A program made the translations under genes and the position numbers. A stretch of DNA of 64,000 nt, from positions 124,001-188,000 of the forward strand of contig CAVYIF010000018.1 of NCBI GenBank assembly GCA_963768585.1. Reading direction: 5' to 3'. Of this stretch, positions 28,115-36,509 are shown in pieces (the first letter of the stretch is position 1; every line of letters starts with the position of its first letter). The notes below the pieces were generated by a model. It had not been told where the DNA came from, ran no database searches, and saw only the letters and a list, made by a program, of their open reading frames with translations. Origin of the DNA: CAVUNY01 sp963768585. Its GTDB lineage: Bacteria; Chloroflexota; Anaerolineae; Anaerolineales; Anaerolineaceae.

Positions 28115-28148
28115 AGGCCGGGGGGTGAGATTATTCACCCCCCGGCCT
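28115..28148. terminator. Terminator after fucI
   Basis: A perfect 14-bp stem (AGGCCGGGGGGTGA / TCACCCCCCGGCCT) with a GATTAT loop is followed by a T-rich tail on the plus strand. It ends fucI and stands just beyond the stop of the converging WD40 gene. Confidence 0.9.
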
Positions 28149-28153
28149 TTGTA

Positions 28154-30220
28154 TTATGGCAAACCCCAGATATAAGTCCCGTTCGGGGCAACTTCAAGGA
28201 ATAATTTTCCATCCGGAGTCATTTCGGTAAACCCTTTGCGATTTGCGATCCGCCTCAGTAATTCGCCAGTACCTGTTTCCCAAACGAAAAGGTCGCCGCC
28301 GCTGCTGCCAAACAAGATGGATCCATCCAGGGAGAAGATCGGGGTGGTGACCCGAGCGAAGGTCTGCGGGTCAAAACTCAGCCCGTTTTCCCCGCCAGGA
28401 AGATTGACCAACATCATTCCCCCCGGATTGTTGCGGGGGCTGTCAATCTCGATGGCCATCCTTTGACCATCGATCTGGAAAGCCGCCGCGGGAGGTTGGT
28501 CGGCTGGTTGAGATTTCAAACCCGGGAAAGTGAGTATCAGTTTGTTCAAATACGTGTTCCAAACCGAGACCTGGCCCGGATGGGTCAGGCCCAACAGCCC
28601 ATTATCCATCCAATGCATGGCGATCAGCGGCTTGCCCGTATTGAGTGTCGCCAACCCACCCGCGCCGGGCCAGGTAAGGATATATACTTTTGTTTGAGAA
28701 CCTAGGGCATATGTCTTTCCATCCGGTGAAAATGAGAGCAAAAAACTGGACGCGGTCAAAGTATCTGGTTGAAGCGCCTGCTGGCGAAAATCTTCATACT
28801 CTTTGGGCAGCAATGGAAACAGGTGCCGTTCGAGTTTTGTCGCCAGGTCCCACCAGGTTACCCCCATCATTGAACTCACAAATACCGCCTTCCCATCGGG
28901 CGAGAATTGTATTTGCAGTGTTTTTGGGAAATCGCTTTCGATATAACGTGCGACCAAATCCTGACTGAATGCCAGGTTGGCGCTCACCTGGCCGGTCCCG
29001 ATATCCCATACCCATACTGCTGGCTCTTCGCTGACCGCGGCTGCCCATTTGCCATCCGGTGAAATTGCGGATTGCTGAATGCGCTGGGTAGGGCCTTTTA
29101 AATCAATCAGGGGACTGTCAGTTAAAAAATCCCAAATCCGTAAAGAATTCTCATCGATCGTTTGCGCCAGCAGATAGGCGTTGAGAGAAACCGCACCGTG
29201 CGCTTCAACCAGCGCCAGCGATTTAAACTGTTGGATATTTTCGGGACCAACCAGACCCGCACTCAGCAGGGGTGGAATTGACGTGTCGGTCGGGCGAAGG
29301 GTCGGTTCTATCGTGCTTGTTGGTCTGGGTGTGGATGTACTCGTTGGCGTTGGCGATAGGGTAGGTGATAAGGTCGCTGTTGGGGTAGCAGTAGGTTCGA
29401 CCGCAACCGGCTGCGATATAGCTGCGACCATCGGCGAGATCGTTCCCCAAATCGTCGGCCAGCCTAAATAAATCGCTGCCGCCAGAACCGCCAACAAAAT
29501 CATTATAAATACGATTCCCAACCAGCGCCTGCGTGAGGCAGTATCTTCTATCTGGTATTCTAACCCGTCGATGAGCAGTGCCCCATCCTGTGCCGCATCC
29601 TCTTCCAATACCTCTGGAGGCTCGTTTTTGGGGGGCTGAATACGAACCGGCTGATCGGCATCCTTCGCATCCCACCGCTGGATCACGTTCAGAAAATCGG
29701 CGGCGTGATTTTCCACCTCTGGTATCTCAATCTCCTGCTCAAGCAGGTGGGCATCCTGGTCGGTCATTTTGGGTCGCGGTTCATCAGGCGCCTTATTCCC
29801 TGAAAGAAGATCATCAGCGCCCGGTTTACTTTCATCCAGGGCACGCAGCCAATCCAGTTCAGGCGCATCGTCCTCTTCGTGGTCGATACGTTGATCGAGA
29901 GATTGCAGTTCATCCATGGCTATGGAAAATTCACCTGGTTTCGCATCCGTCCGATTCACCGCCGGTGCTTCAGATGGCGCGTTGGGTGCCCCCAGGTTGT
30001 TGAGAGCCTGCCGAATGATCCCATTGCTGGGGCTATGGACCAACGCTTCACGGAGAATAGCTATACGTTCTTCCTGCGTCGACACCGTATCCGCAAGCCA
30101 CAACCAGGCTTGATAATCCGCAGGATCGCGTTTTATCAGCCCATACAATATCTCCTGGGCTTCCTGCTTTTTACCCAGCTTCGCCAGGCGAATAGCCGTT
30201 TTTAACCACTCATTGTCCAT
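28154..30220 (-). CDS. TPR-like/WD40-like membrane-anchored protein
   Basis: A 688-residue protein. The N-terminal 75 residues are TPR-like helices (AIRLAKLGKKQEAQEILYGL, YQAWLWLADTV). After an acidic linker there is one transmembrane helix (GIVFIMILLAVLAAAIYLGW, about residues 235-255), a Thr/Pro-rich stalk and a beta-propeller with WD40-like repeats (AISPDGKWAAAVS, WVWDIGTGQ, FSPDGKTYALGS, VWETGTGEL). It would place the propeller outside and the TPR inside the cell. The ATG at 30220 begins MDNEWLKTAIR; an upstream in-frame extension is unlikely because a -10 box lies inside it. The function is unknown. Confidence 0.82.
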   Translation of the reverse strand: MDNEWLKTAIRLAKLGKKQEAQEILYGLIKRDPADYQAWLWLADTVSTQEERIAILREALVHSPSNGIIRQALNNLGAPNAPSEAPAVNRTDAKPGEFSIAMDELQSLDQRIDHEEDDAPELDWLRALDESKPGADDLLSGNKAPDEPRPKMTDQDAHLLEQEIEIPEVENHAADFLNVIQRWDAKDADQPVRIQPPKNEPPEVLEEDAAQDGALLIDGLEYQIEDTASRRRWLGIVFIMILLAVLAAAIYLGWPTIWGTISPMVAAISQPVAVEPTATPTATLSPTLSPTPTSTSTPRPTSTIEPTLRPTDTSIPPLLSAGLVGPENIQQFKSLALVEAHGAVSLNAYLLAQTIDENSLRIWDFLTDSPLIDLKGPTQRIQQSAISPDGKWAAAVSEEPAVWVWDIGTGQVSANLAFSQDLVARYIESDFPKTLQIQFSPDGKAVFVSSMMGVTWWDLATKLERHLFPLLPKEYEDFRQQALQPDTLTASSFLLSFSPDGKTYALGSQTKVYILTWPGAGGLATLNTGKPLIAMHWMDNGLLGLTHPGQVSVWNTYLNKLILTFPGLKSQPADQPPAAAFQIDGQRMAIEIDSPRNNPGGMMLVNLPGGENGLSFDPQTFARVTTPIFSLDGSILFGSSGGDLFVWETGTGELLRRIANRKGFTEMTPDGKLFLEVAPNGTYIWGLP

Positions 30221-30230
30221 GATAAGAAAA

Positions 30231-30236
30231 AGTATA
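30231..30236 (-). promoter_or_regulatory. Extended -10 box for the WD40-like gene
   Basis: Read on the minus strand this is TGC-TATACT, an extended -10. The expected transcription start falls 4-5 bases before the ATG at 30220 and no ribosome site is visible, so the mRNA may be leaderless. Confidence 0.5.
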
Positions 30237-30248
30237 GCATAATGCCTG

Positions 30249-30277
30249 TTCAAGCAAGAAAAAAACACTGCTACAAT
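30249..30277 (+). promoter_or_regulatory. Promoter of the URO-D-like gene
   Basis: A weak -35 TTCAAG (30249-30254) and a -10 TACAAT (30272-30277) lie 17 bases apart. The promoter supports the ATG at 30325, since an earlier TTG start would fall inside the -10. Confidence 0.6.
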
Positions 30278-30324
30278 TGAACAGGTGGCGCAATAATACA
30301 GTCACAATCCTGAAAGGTCCCAAA

Positions 30325-31374
30325 ATGACGAATTGGAACACGCTCCCCAATTTCAAATTGAACCCTGATTTCCGCCGACTTCAGGCGGTCCTCGAAAGAA
30401 AGATTCCCCAAAGGCCAGTTCTTTTTGAATTTTTTATGAACGATCGTTTGTATCGCCGGCTGGTGCCGGAGATGACGACGATCTCGAATGAGGCCCAACG
30501 CCTTCAGCGCATTTCGCTGGCATTTTACCGGACCGGTTATGATTATGCTAATGTTCTCCCACCTGGTTTCAGCTTTACGGAGGGAATCGTCAGCCGTCCG
30601 AAAGAAAGCTCAATTTCCCAAAATGAAGGCAGCATCCTCCACAACCGTGCCGATCTCAGGCACTTTACCTGGCCCGATCCGGAACAGGTCGATCTGGACA
30701 TCCTGCGCGATCTGGCGCATTCCTTACCAGAAGGGATGAAGCTTATCGTATACGGTCCGGGGGGTGTGTTGGAAAATGCGATTGAGCTGGTGGGATATGA
30801 AGACCTTTGCATCATGACCAAAGAAGACCCCCGGCTTGCCGACCAGATTTTTGCGGAAATCGGAGCCCGATTAGAGCGATATTACCAGCTTGTCGCCCCG
30901 CTGGATTTTGTTGGCGCGTGTATCTCGAATGATGATTGGGGTTTTAAGACACACACTCTTTTTCGACCATCGGATATGCGCCGTTTCGTTTTTCCATGGC
31001 ACAAACGCATTGTAAAAGCCATTCATCAGGCAGGTAAACCGGCCATTCTGCACTCTTGTGGTTACTTTGAAAAGGTCATCGAAGACATAATCGAAGATAT
31101 GGGGTTCGATGCGCGCCACTCGTATGAGGATGGTATCTTACCCGTTGAAGAAGCCTATGAACGCTATCATACCCGGATCGCCATCCTGGGCGGAATCGAT
31201 CTGGATTTCGTGTGCCGGTCCTCACCCGAAGCGATATATCAACGCGCTAAAGCCATGCTGTCTCGGTCTGCCGCCGGAGGCAGCTATGCGCTGGGCACCG
31301 GCAACAGTGTACCTGAATACGTATCGGATGAAAAATTTCTGGCCTTAATCCGCGCGGCTATCGACACCTGGTAA
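30325..31374 (+). CDS. Uroporphyrinogen decarboxylase-like protein (methyltransferase-type)
   Basis: A 349-residue URO-D superfamily TIM-barrel. The HSCGYF motif (H-x-C) matches the zinc site of MtaA/MtbA-type corrinoid methyltransferases rather than true HemE, and the N-terminal arginine cluster of HemE is absent. These proteins usually move methyl groups between a corrinoid protein and a thiol cofactor. A GAAAGG site precedes the ATG. No corrinoid protein gene is adjacent, so the partner is unknown. It could alternatively be a URO-D-like protein without a cofactor role. Confidence 0.82.
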   Translation: MTNWNTLPNFKLNPDFRRLQAVLERKIPQRPVLFEFFMNDRLYRRLVPEMTTISNEAQRLQRISLAFYRTGYDYANVLPPGFSFTEGIVSRPKESSISQNEGSILHNRADLRHFTWPDPEQVDLDILRDLAHSLPEGMKLIVYGPGGVLENAIELVGYEDLCIMTKEDPRLADQIFAEIGARLERYYQLVAPLDFVGACISNDDWGFKTHTLFRPSDMRRFVFPWHKRIVKAIHQAGKPAILHSCGYFEKVIEDIIEDMGFDARHSYEDGILPVEEAYERYHTRIAILGGIDLDFVCRSSPEAIYQRAKAMLSRSAAGGSYALGTGNSVPEYVSDEKFLALIRAAIDTW

Positions 31375-31396
31375 ATCACCGCCATCTGCCTGCCAC

Positions 31397-33523
31397 CTAC
31401 CACAGATCTTGCGGGGTGAAAAAACGGTAGGTGCCATTGGCGCTGGTTCCAAAATACAGTGATTGGCTGCTGACGGACCCGGCTGCCATGCTCCAGACCT
31501 CTGGGTTAACCATCCCCTGGTTTTGCAGATACCATGTTTTTCCGCCATCTGAGCTGATTTGCGGGCCAGAGGATGTGCCGGCTGCCAGCATATTCGGGTA
31601 AAAAGACGGTGCCACCAGGGCATACACCATCTGACCTGCGAGTCCAATTCGCGTCCAATGGGTACCGGCATCGTTGGATTGATACACACCCTGGTTCGTC
31701 GCCGCATACAATACCGCGCTGTCAGCCAGACTCTGGACCACTGCATTGACCATCAATCCAGACAAACCATTCTGAGAAGCACTCCAATTTTGCCCACCGT
31801 TATCGCTCCGCCACAGACTCCCGCTGGCGGCATCTGTCCCTGCCCACAGCCTGGCTGCATTGGATCGATCCACCGCCAGTGACAGAACCATCCTGCCGGA
31901 CAACCCGGCGGCCTGCCACGAAACCCCATTATCACTGCTGCGGTAGACCCCGCCCCCTGCCGTCCCGGCATAAATCGTCGCGGCGGCGGAAGGCGCAGAC
32001 GCCAAAGCCTGCACAGGCGCAGGCAGCACCGCTTTCGGGTCAGGGGAACTGCTCTGCGCAGGATTCGCGTCATCCACCAGGTAGTCTGCCGCAGGTCCCA
32101 ATGGAGAGAATCGGCTTAAAGCCGGGCTATCAGTCAAGGTCTTCGCCTCGCTGATCGCCATCCCGCTATTCATCGCCTGCCAATCTTGCGCCGGGCTGAC
32201 GATCTTAAATATTCCCCCGCTGGCTGTGCCGGCAAACAATCCGGCCGGAGTTAATACAAGCGAACGTACAGTTCGGTCGCCTAACCCGCTGTTCATCGCT
32301 GTCCACGTCTGCCCATGATCACCGGACCGGTAAACACCCTGCCCATTCAGCCCGGCATAAATAACACCCGGCAGGGCCGGATCGGCTGCCAGGGCGGTAA
32401 CCGTGGTCGCATGAAGGCCACTGCTGGAGGGCAGCCAACTGGTCGCACTGCTCAGCGAGCGGAAAAGAGCATCGTTTTCAGCGCTTGCCAGGAGCACCTG
32501 GTGATCAAGTGGATTAATCGCCAGCGAAAAAACGTAATCGGGATAAAGACCGGCGGCGCTCCAATTCGCGCCTCCGTCGTCCGATTTATATAATCCCCGC
32601 AAGTAACTTAAGGCATAAACCGTTTTCGGCTGCGCAAGATCAATCACCACCGAAATTATTTTTGAACCAGACAAACCATTATTGACTGCAGACCAGTTCT
32701 GCCCGCCGTTTGTGGTCTTAAACACCGCCGGACCGTGCCAGCTTCCCGCGTAAACCACGTTCGAATTGCTGGGATCGATTACCACTGTACGCGTGCCCAA
32801 ATCCGAAATCCCGTTATTCACCGCTTGCCAATCGTGCCCGCCATCACTGGATTTATAAATCCCGGCAGAGTGAGTGGCGGCAAAAATCACCTGGGTATTA
32901 TGCGAGTCAATCGCCAGGCCGTAAACCCATTCTTCCCCCAGGTTATTAGTGTGGTTTATCCACGTTTGCCCACCGTCGGTGCTTTTAAAAACACCTCCTC
33001 CCCAGGGGGGCGTCATACCGGGACTGCGCGTGCCAGCAAAGATGACCTGGGGGTTTTTAGGGTCAACCGCCAATGCGTAAACGATCGCCTGATCGTTCAA
33101 CCCTTTTCCAGCGGCAAACCAGCTTGCGCCACCATCAGTCGTTTTATAAACCCCAAAATGGTAGGTGCCGGCATATAACGTATCGGGATTGAGTGGATCA
33201 ATGGCCAGGGACTGAATTTGCAGATTATCCAATCCGGCGCTGATTGGCGCCCAATTTACCCCACCATCCTCGCTTTTAAACACGCCTGCACCCCAACTAC
33301 CAATATAGGCAATCGCCGGGTTTTGCGGGTTGAAAAGGACCGCGGTTACACCGCCCCCATCCGGGCCTAAAGACTCAACAGCCAAACTCGAACTCAACAG
33401 CGGAATATAATAATGAGCCCCCATGGTTTTCTGGTCTGCTGTCACCCGTGTTTCTGGCCTGCCGCTGATCAGCGCCAGCAGCATTAGTACTACCGCCGCA
33501 CCTGACTGGATATTTTTTATCAT
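31397..33523 (-). CDS. Secreted BNR/Asp-box beta-propeller protein
   Basis: A 708-residue exported protein. The start MIKNIQSGAAVVLMLLALISG is a signal peptide or membrane anchor. At least ten Asp-box repeats of the form S-x-D-x-G-x-x-W follow (KSEDGGVNWAP, KTTDGGASWFA, KSTDGGQTWIN, KSSDGGHDWQA, RSGDHGQTWTA, RSSDNGVSWQA and so on), alternating with strands like TLYAGT or VIFAGT. This gives one or two beta-propellers as in sialidases and VPS10-type proteins. No catalytic sialidase residues were recognised, so binding or adhesion is likely. A structured leader with a terminator precedes it. Confidence 0.85.
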   Translation of the reverse strand: MIKNIQSGAAVVLMLLALISGRPETRVTADQKTMGAHYYIPLLSSSLAVESLGPDGGGVTAVLFNPQNPAIAYIGSWGAGVFKSEDGGVNWAPISAGLDNLQIQSLAIDPLNPDTLYAGTYHFGVYKTTDGGASWFAAGKGLNDQAIVYALAVDPKNPQVIFAGTRSPGMTPPWGGGVFKSTDGGQTWINHTNNLGEEWVYGLAIDSHNTQVIFAATHSAGIYKSSDGGHDWQAVNNGISDLGTRTVVIDPSNSNVVYAGSWHGPAVFKTTNGGQNWSAVNNGLSGSKIISVVIDLAQPKTVYALSYLRGLYKSDDGGANWSAAGLYPDYVFSLAINPLDHQVLLASAENDALFRSLSSATSWLPSSSGLHATTVTALAADPALPGVIYAGLNGQGVYRSGDHGQTWTAMNSGLGDRTVRSLVLTPAGLFAGTASGGIFKIVSPAQDWQAMNSGMAISEAKTLTDSPALSRFSPLGPAADYLVDDANPAQSSSPDPKAVLPAPVQALASAPSAAATIYAGTAGGGVYRSSDNGVSWQAAGLSGRMVLSLAVDRSNAARLWAGTDAASGSLWRSDNGGQNWSASQNGLSGLMVNAVVQSLADSAVLYAATNQGVYQSNDAGTHWTRIGLAGQMVYALVAPSFYPNMLAAGTSSGPQISSDGGKTWYLQNQGMVNPEVWSMAAGSVSSQSLYFGTSANGTYRFFTPQDLW

Positions 33524-33558
33524 TTCAGCCTGCCTCATCCCTGGATATAACCCCATTT

Positions 33559-33596
33559 CGAGATAAGGAAAAAAGACCCTTTCTTCCCTTATCTCG
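33559..33596 (-). promoter_or_regulatory. Hairpin directly before the BNR gene
   Basis: The arms CGAGATAAGG and CCTTATCTCG pair perfectly over ten bases (plus strand 33559-33568 and 33587-33596). It lies between the upstream terminator and the start region of the propeller gene. Confidence 0.55.
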
Positions 33597-33639
33597 ATCT
33601 ATTTAATACAGGCAGGATGGTTGCAATATTCAGGCCAGT

Positions 33640-33842
33640 GGGTTAACACAGAAAACCGCCCTTTCGGACGGTCTTCTGGTTCGCGCTGTGGCATCCTTAA
33701 TTGGTACTAACGAGCACCGAGGAGGGATGCCACAGCGCTGGTTTGGTGGAAACTACTACTATCCATTTTTGGCATCACCTCCTCATCGTTAGGATGGCAT
33801 GGGGAGGCTGGTTTTATCCAGCTGGTAAAGTTCAACTTACAG
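33640..33842 (-). ncRNA. Putative two-state structured leader RNA
   Basis: Transcribed leftward from a predicted start near 33841. Hairpin A pairs CTAACGA, AGGAGG and GATGCCA (33786-33792, 33778-33783, 33770-33776) with their exact complements (33707-33713, 33720-33725, 33726-33732). Hairpin B pairs 33724-33737 with 33683-33696 over 14 perfect bases and uses the same strand as the 3' arm of A, so A and B exclude each other. A 22-codon frame (33775 to 33707) begins just after the AGGAGG and ends in the 3' arm of A. A terminator follows at 33651-33672. It does not match an RNA family I recognise, and the minus-strand direction is inferred from the promoter and terminator. Confidence 0.6.
33651..33672 (-). 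terminator. Terminator of the leader RNA
   Basis: On the minus strand ACCGTCC-GAAA-GGGCGGT forms a 7-bp stem with a GAAA tetraloop, followed by TTTTCT. It lies about 130 bases before the BNR gene and may act as an attenuator. Confidence 0.7.
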
Positions 33843-33847
33843 CTTAT

Positions 33848-33876
33848 AGTATTTCATAAATGGTATCGAAAGTCAA
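33848..33876 (-). promoter_or_regulatory. Promoter for the leader RNA
   Basis: On the minus strand a -35 TTGACT (33871-33876) and a -10 AATACT (33848-33853) are 17 bases apart. It points toward the structured RNA and the BNR gene. Confidence 0.6.
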
Positions 33877-33942
33877 GCTCCTGCCGCATTAATTAGCAAA
33901 CATTAACCTTACAGGTTTGCGCAACAATAGATGTCGATTTGA

Positions 33943-35160
33943 TCAGGGCATGCTGTGCACAAAATGCCAGATGCCATCTTTGGAACTGACAGATGAGGAC
34001 ACACCCTGAACTTCAAACCAGGTCTGGCCCGGTTTGAACGCAAACGGCGTGCCATCTGGGTTCACCAGACCTAACACATCCGTGGCTTTGTCCCGCTTCC
34101 ATTTCACCGGGTAAACTTTTCCATCCCGTGCAATCCAGGCGTTGCCCTCGCCGATCAAGGTCATATCCACTACTTCGCCTGGCGGACGTTTGATGTAGCG
34201 ATGGCTGACCTGCAGCACGACTACATTGTCAAACGCGATCGGTTGTTTTGTCAGGCGATCCGTAAGCTGCGTATACTGTTCGTTGTTGCGGTTTACATCA
34301 TCGGCTGCGTCTGAAAAGCGCAGATATTTTCCTGTCGAGGCATCATAATCCCAACGATTATAAATCCCTCCGGAAAAACGAACGAAAAGCTGTTGGCCAT
34401 CCTGTCCGCCCGGGGACGTCTGCTTTTGAAAGAACATGCCGTCCAAATTCTGCCGGGTGTTGTCCACTTTATTTTTGGCCATTACCCCCGCGACCAAACC
34501 GGTATTAACCTGCAGGATATTCTTTCCGTTGGGGTCAAAACGGGTAAAGATGCCTTCCCATTTTGTGCCTTCCACGATCAAGCGATCGGAAAATTCCGAA
34601 TTCGCCAGGGCTGAATACAGGTCAGCATACGCATAACCAAACACGAAGCTGGCTTTGTACATACGGATCACATTGAAATCAAAAAATCGCGCAGAGCGAA
34701 TTGGCCCAACGATTTCCGCGTCTTTTCCATAATAAACAGCCGCAAACCGGGTACCGCCCTGTTCGGTGTAATACTCATAAACTATATCGGCGAAGGATAC
34801 CCCCCATTGCGGGCGGTCATCCCGGGGTAAATTCTCCACTTTTACAATCACCGGCCTGCGGTTCAACAAAGCCGGATCGGCTGCTTTCAACCCGGTGAGT
34901 GGATCCACGTCGGACGGAAAATTAGCCGGGCCGTACCCGAGCAGCGGATAACTTGGCGTGGCAGTGGCGGTGATGGTGGCAGTCGCCGAAGGCCTGGGCG
35001 TCGCCGTAGCTGGCACCGGACTGGGGGAATACGTTGCAGAAGGCTCGATGGTCGCGATCGATTCCTCCGTCACGGTAGGCAAAGCGGTTGGAGCAATGGT
35101 CGGTGCGGCATTGCAGGATACGACAAACAACAGCAAAATCGCAGAGATTATTCTTTTCAA
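33943..35160 (-). CDS. DUF3048 (YerB-like) lipoprotein
   Basis: A 405-residue lipoprotein with lipobox LFVVSC, a Ser/Thr/Pro-rich linker (residues 20-70) and two DUF3048 lobes: DVDPLTGLKAADPALLNRRP, GGTRFAAVYY and VGPIRSARFFD in the first, and a C-terminal lobe with VVLQVSH and FKPGQTWFEV. YerB-like proteins are surface-anchored in Gram-positives and other monoderms; the biochemical role is not known. It is the first gene after the structured RNA region and is read away from the DUF2085 gene. Confidence 0.9.
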   Translation of the reverse strand: MKRIISAILLLFVVSCNAAPTIAPTALPTVTEESIATIEPSATYSPSPVPATATPRPSATATITATATPSYPLLGYGPANFPSDVDPLTGLKAADPALLNRRPVIVKVENLPRDDRPQWGVSFADIVYEYYTEQGGTRFAAVYYGKDAEIVGPIRSARFFDFNVIRMYKASFVFGYAYADLYSALANSEFSDRLIVEGTKWEGIFTRFDPNGKNILQVNTGLVAGVMAKNKVDNTRQNLDGMFFQKQTSPGGQDGQQLFVRFSGGIYNRWDYDASTGKYLRFSDAADDVNRNNEQYTQLTDRLTKQPIAFDNVVVLQVSHRYIKRPPGEVVDMTLIGEGNAWIARDGKVYPVKWKRDKATDVLGLVNPDGTPFAFKPGQTWFEVQGVSSSVSSKDGIWHFVHSMP

Positions 35161-35241
35161 TTTACACCTTTCCTTGATGAAGCATCATACCTCGAATCGA
35201 AACGACTGCCAATAGGAAGAAATTCTTAAAACTCCCCGTGC

Positions 35242-35247
35242 TATAAT
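35242..35247 (+). promoter_or_regulatory. Extended -10 box 7 bases before the DUF2085 start
   Basis: TGC-TATAAT ends at 35247 and the ATG is at 35255, so transcription should start at or just before the A of the ATG. There is no ribosome site, so a leaderless mRNA is likely. Confidence 0.6.
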
Positions 35248-35254
35248 CACCCCA

Positions 35255-36055
35255 ATGAACACCGCCCGACCCTGGTATGAACGCTATCAATTGGCCTTGC
35301 TCCTGCTGTTTGGAATTTTATCAGCCGTCTGGCTGGCATTTACCCCGCCCGGCTTACTGGGCAAAGCCGATGCGGTCGGATATGCGGTTTGTCACCGGAT
35401 AGCCGAACGTTCATTTTTACTGGGTGACCGCGCGCTGCCGCTTTGTTCGCGCTGCTCGGGGATGTACCTGGGGGCGCTGGTGGGGTTTGTATTCCAAGCC
35501 TTTCTCGGCCGCCGCGGGGAGCTTCCCACGCGCAGGATTCAATGGATGTTCGGTTTATTTCTGCTGGCTTTTGCCATCGATGGCATTAATAGCTATCTGA
35601 CCTTTTTCCCTCAGGCACCGGGTCTGTACGTGCCTCAGAATGGGCTGCGCCTGCTCACCGGCACCCTGCTTGGCACAGGCATTGCCGCCTACCTTATGCC
35701 CACTTTTCACCAGATTATCTGGCAGCAGTGGCAAGATCGACCGGCTTTAACTTCCTTTCGCCAATTATTCCTGATTTTGGCCGCGGCCGGATTAATTGCG
35801 GCGGCAATTGCCAGTGAAAATCCCATTCTGGTCTACCCTTTGGCCTTGCTCAGTGTTTTATCCCTCCTCACCATTCTCGTACTGGCATACACGATGATCT
35901 GGGTCATGCTGCTCAAACGTGAAAATAGCTTCGAGGGGTGGAAACAACTGCAGCCATTCTTGCTGTTAGCGATGATCACGACCCTGGTTCAGATCGGATT
36001 AATCGATGCCGGACGTTTTTTGCTCACGGGTACCTGGGCCGGATTTACCCTTTAA
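35255..36055 (+). CDS. DUF2085 membrane protein
   Basis: A 266-residue protein with about six transmembrane helices. The family core is clear: GYAVCHRIAERSF, then LPLCSRCSGMYLG with the conserved C-x2-C and preceding CH. Members are small integral membrane proteins of unknown role, with a possible metal site formed by the cysteines and histidine. Its stop codon overlaps the stop of the converging DUF402 gene by four bases. The ATG may be read from a leaderless transcript. Confidence 0.85.
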   Translation: MNTARPWYERYQLALLLLFGILSAVWLAFTPPGLLGKADAVGYAVCHRIAERSFLLGDRALPLCSRCSGMYLGALVGFVFQAFLGRRGELPTRRIQWMFGLFLLAFAIDGINSYLTFFPQAPGLYVPQNGLRLLTGTLLGTGIAAYLMPTFHQIIWQQWQDRPALTSFRQLFLILAAAGLIAAAIASENPILVYPLALLSVLSLLTILVLAYTMIWVMLLKRENSFEGWKQLQPFLLLAMITTLVQIGLIDAGRFLLTGTWAGFTL

Positions 36056-36504
36056 TGATGACGAACAAACAAGGCTTGCAGTTCCCGCAGCGCCTGGCGA
36101 GCGGTCTGCGCTTCTTCTGGTGAGATCTCCAGCATCGCAAACTCATCTTCATCGAGAACAAGCTGGCGCTGATCCGTAAATACCAATAAGTCCAGGGCAA
36201 GGTCGACGTACGAAATTTTATCTTTCTCAATCACAGCCGGGCGGGTCACGTTACAATACCATCCCTTGCGTTGGTGTGAATCCCGGTCGAAAATCTCGTA
36301 AATATTGTACCAGCGGTCCGAAAAATAGGTTTCGACAAACCGGTCCCCGCGCTTCAAGTGCAACCCGTGAAAAGGCATATCGTCACGGTTAAAAAATGCC
36401 TCCAGGCGAACGCTGTTTTCATTCTGCTCAAGCACCCGGCCTGCATAACGCCAGGTTTCTTCGCCCGCGGGATTTTGCTTAATCACGGTGATCTGATCGT
36501 TCAT
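36052..36504 (-). CDS. DUF402 family protein
   Basis: A 150-residue DUF402 protein, the family of nucleoside tri-/diphosphatases and FomD-like RNA-degradation factors. The core YFSDRWYNIYEIFDRDSHQRKGWYC contains the conserved Trp-Tyr and Asp that hold metal, followed by LDLLVFTD and LDEDEF acidic residues. The ATG at 36504 gives MNDQITVIKQ. It overlaps the end region of the ABC ATPase gene upstream and may be co-transcribed with it. The physiological substrate is unclear. Confidence 0.82.
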   Translation of the reverse strand: MNDQITVIKQNPAGEETWRYAGRVLEQNENSVRLEAFFNRDDMPFHGLHLKRGDRFVETYFSDRWYNIYEIFDRDSHQRKGWYCNVTRPAVIEKDKISYVDLALDLLVFTDQRQLVLDEDEFAMLEISPEEAQTARQALRELQALFVRHH

Positions 36505-36509
36505 CTTGT

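Noticed and set aside
33727..33792. Plus-strand 21-codon frame rich in aromatic residues in the structured RNA region
   Set aside because: The AGGAGG is only one base before its ATG and no plus-strand gene follows; the minus strand has the promoter and terminator.
33640..33842. Identity as 6S RNA, tmRNA or SRP RNA
   Set aside because: The central bubble of 6S, the Ala tag of tmRNA and the SRP tetraloop region are not present.
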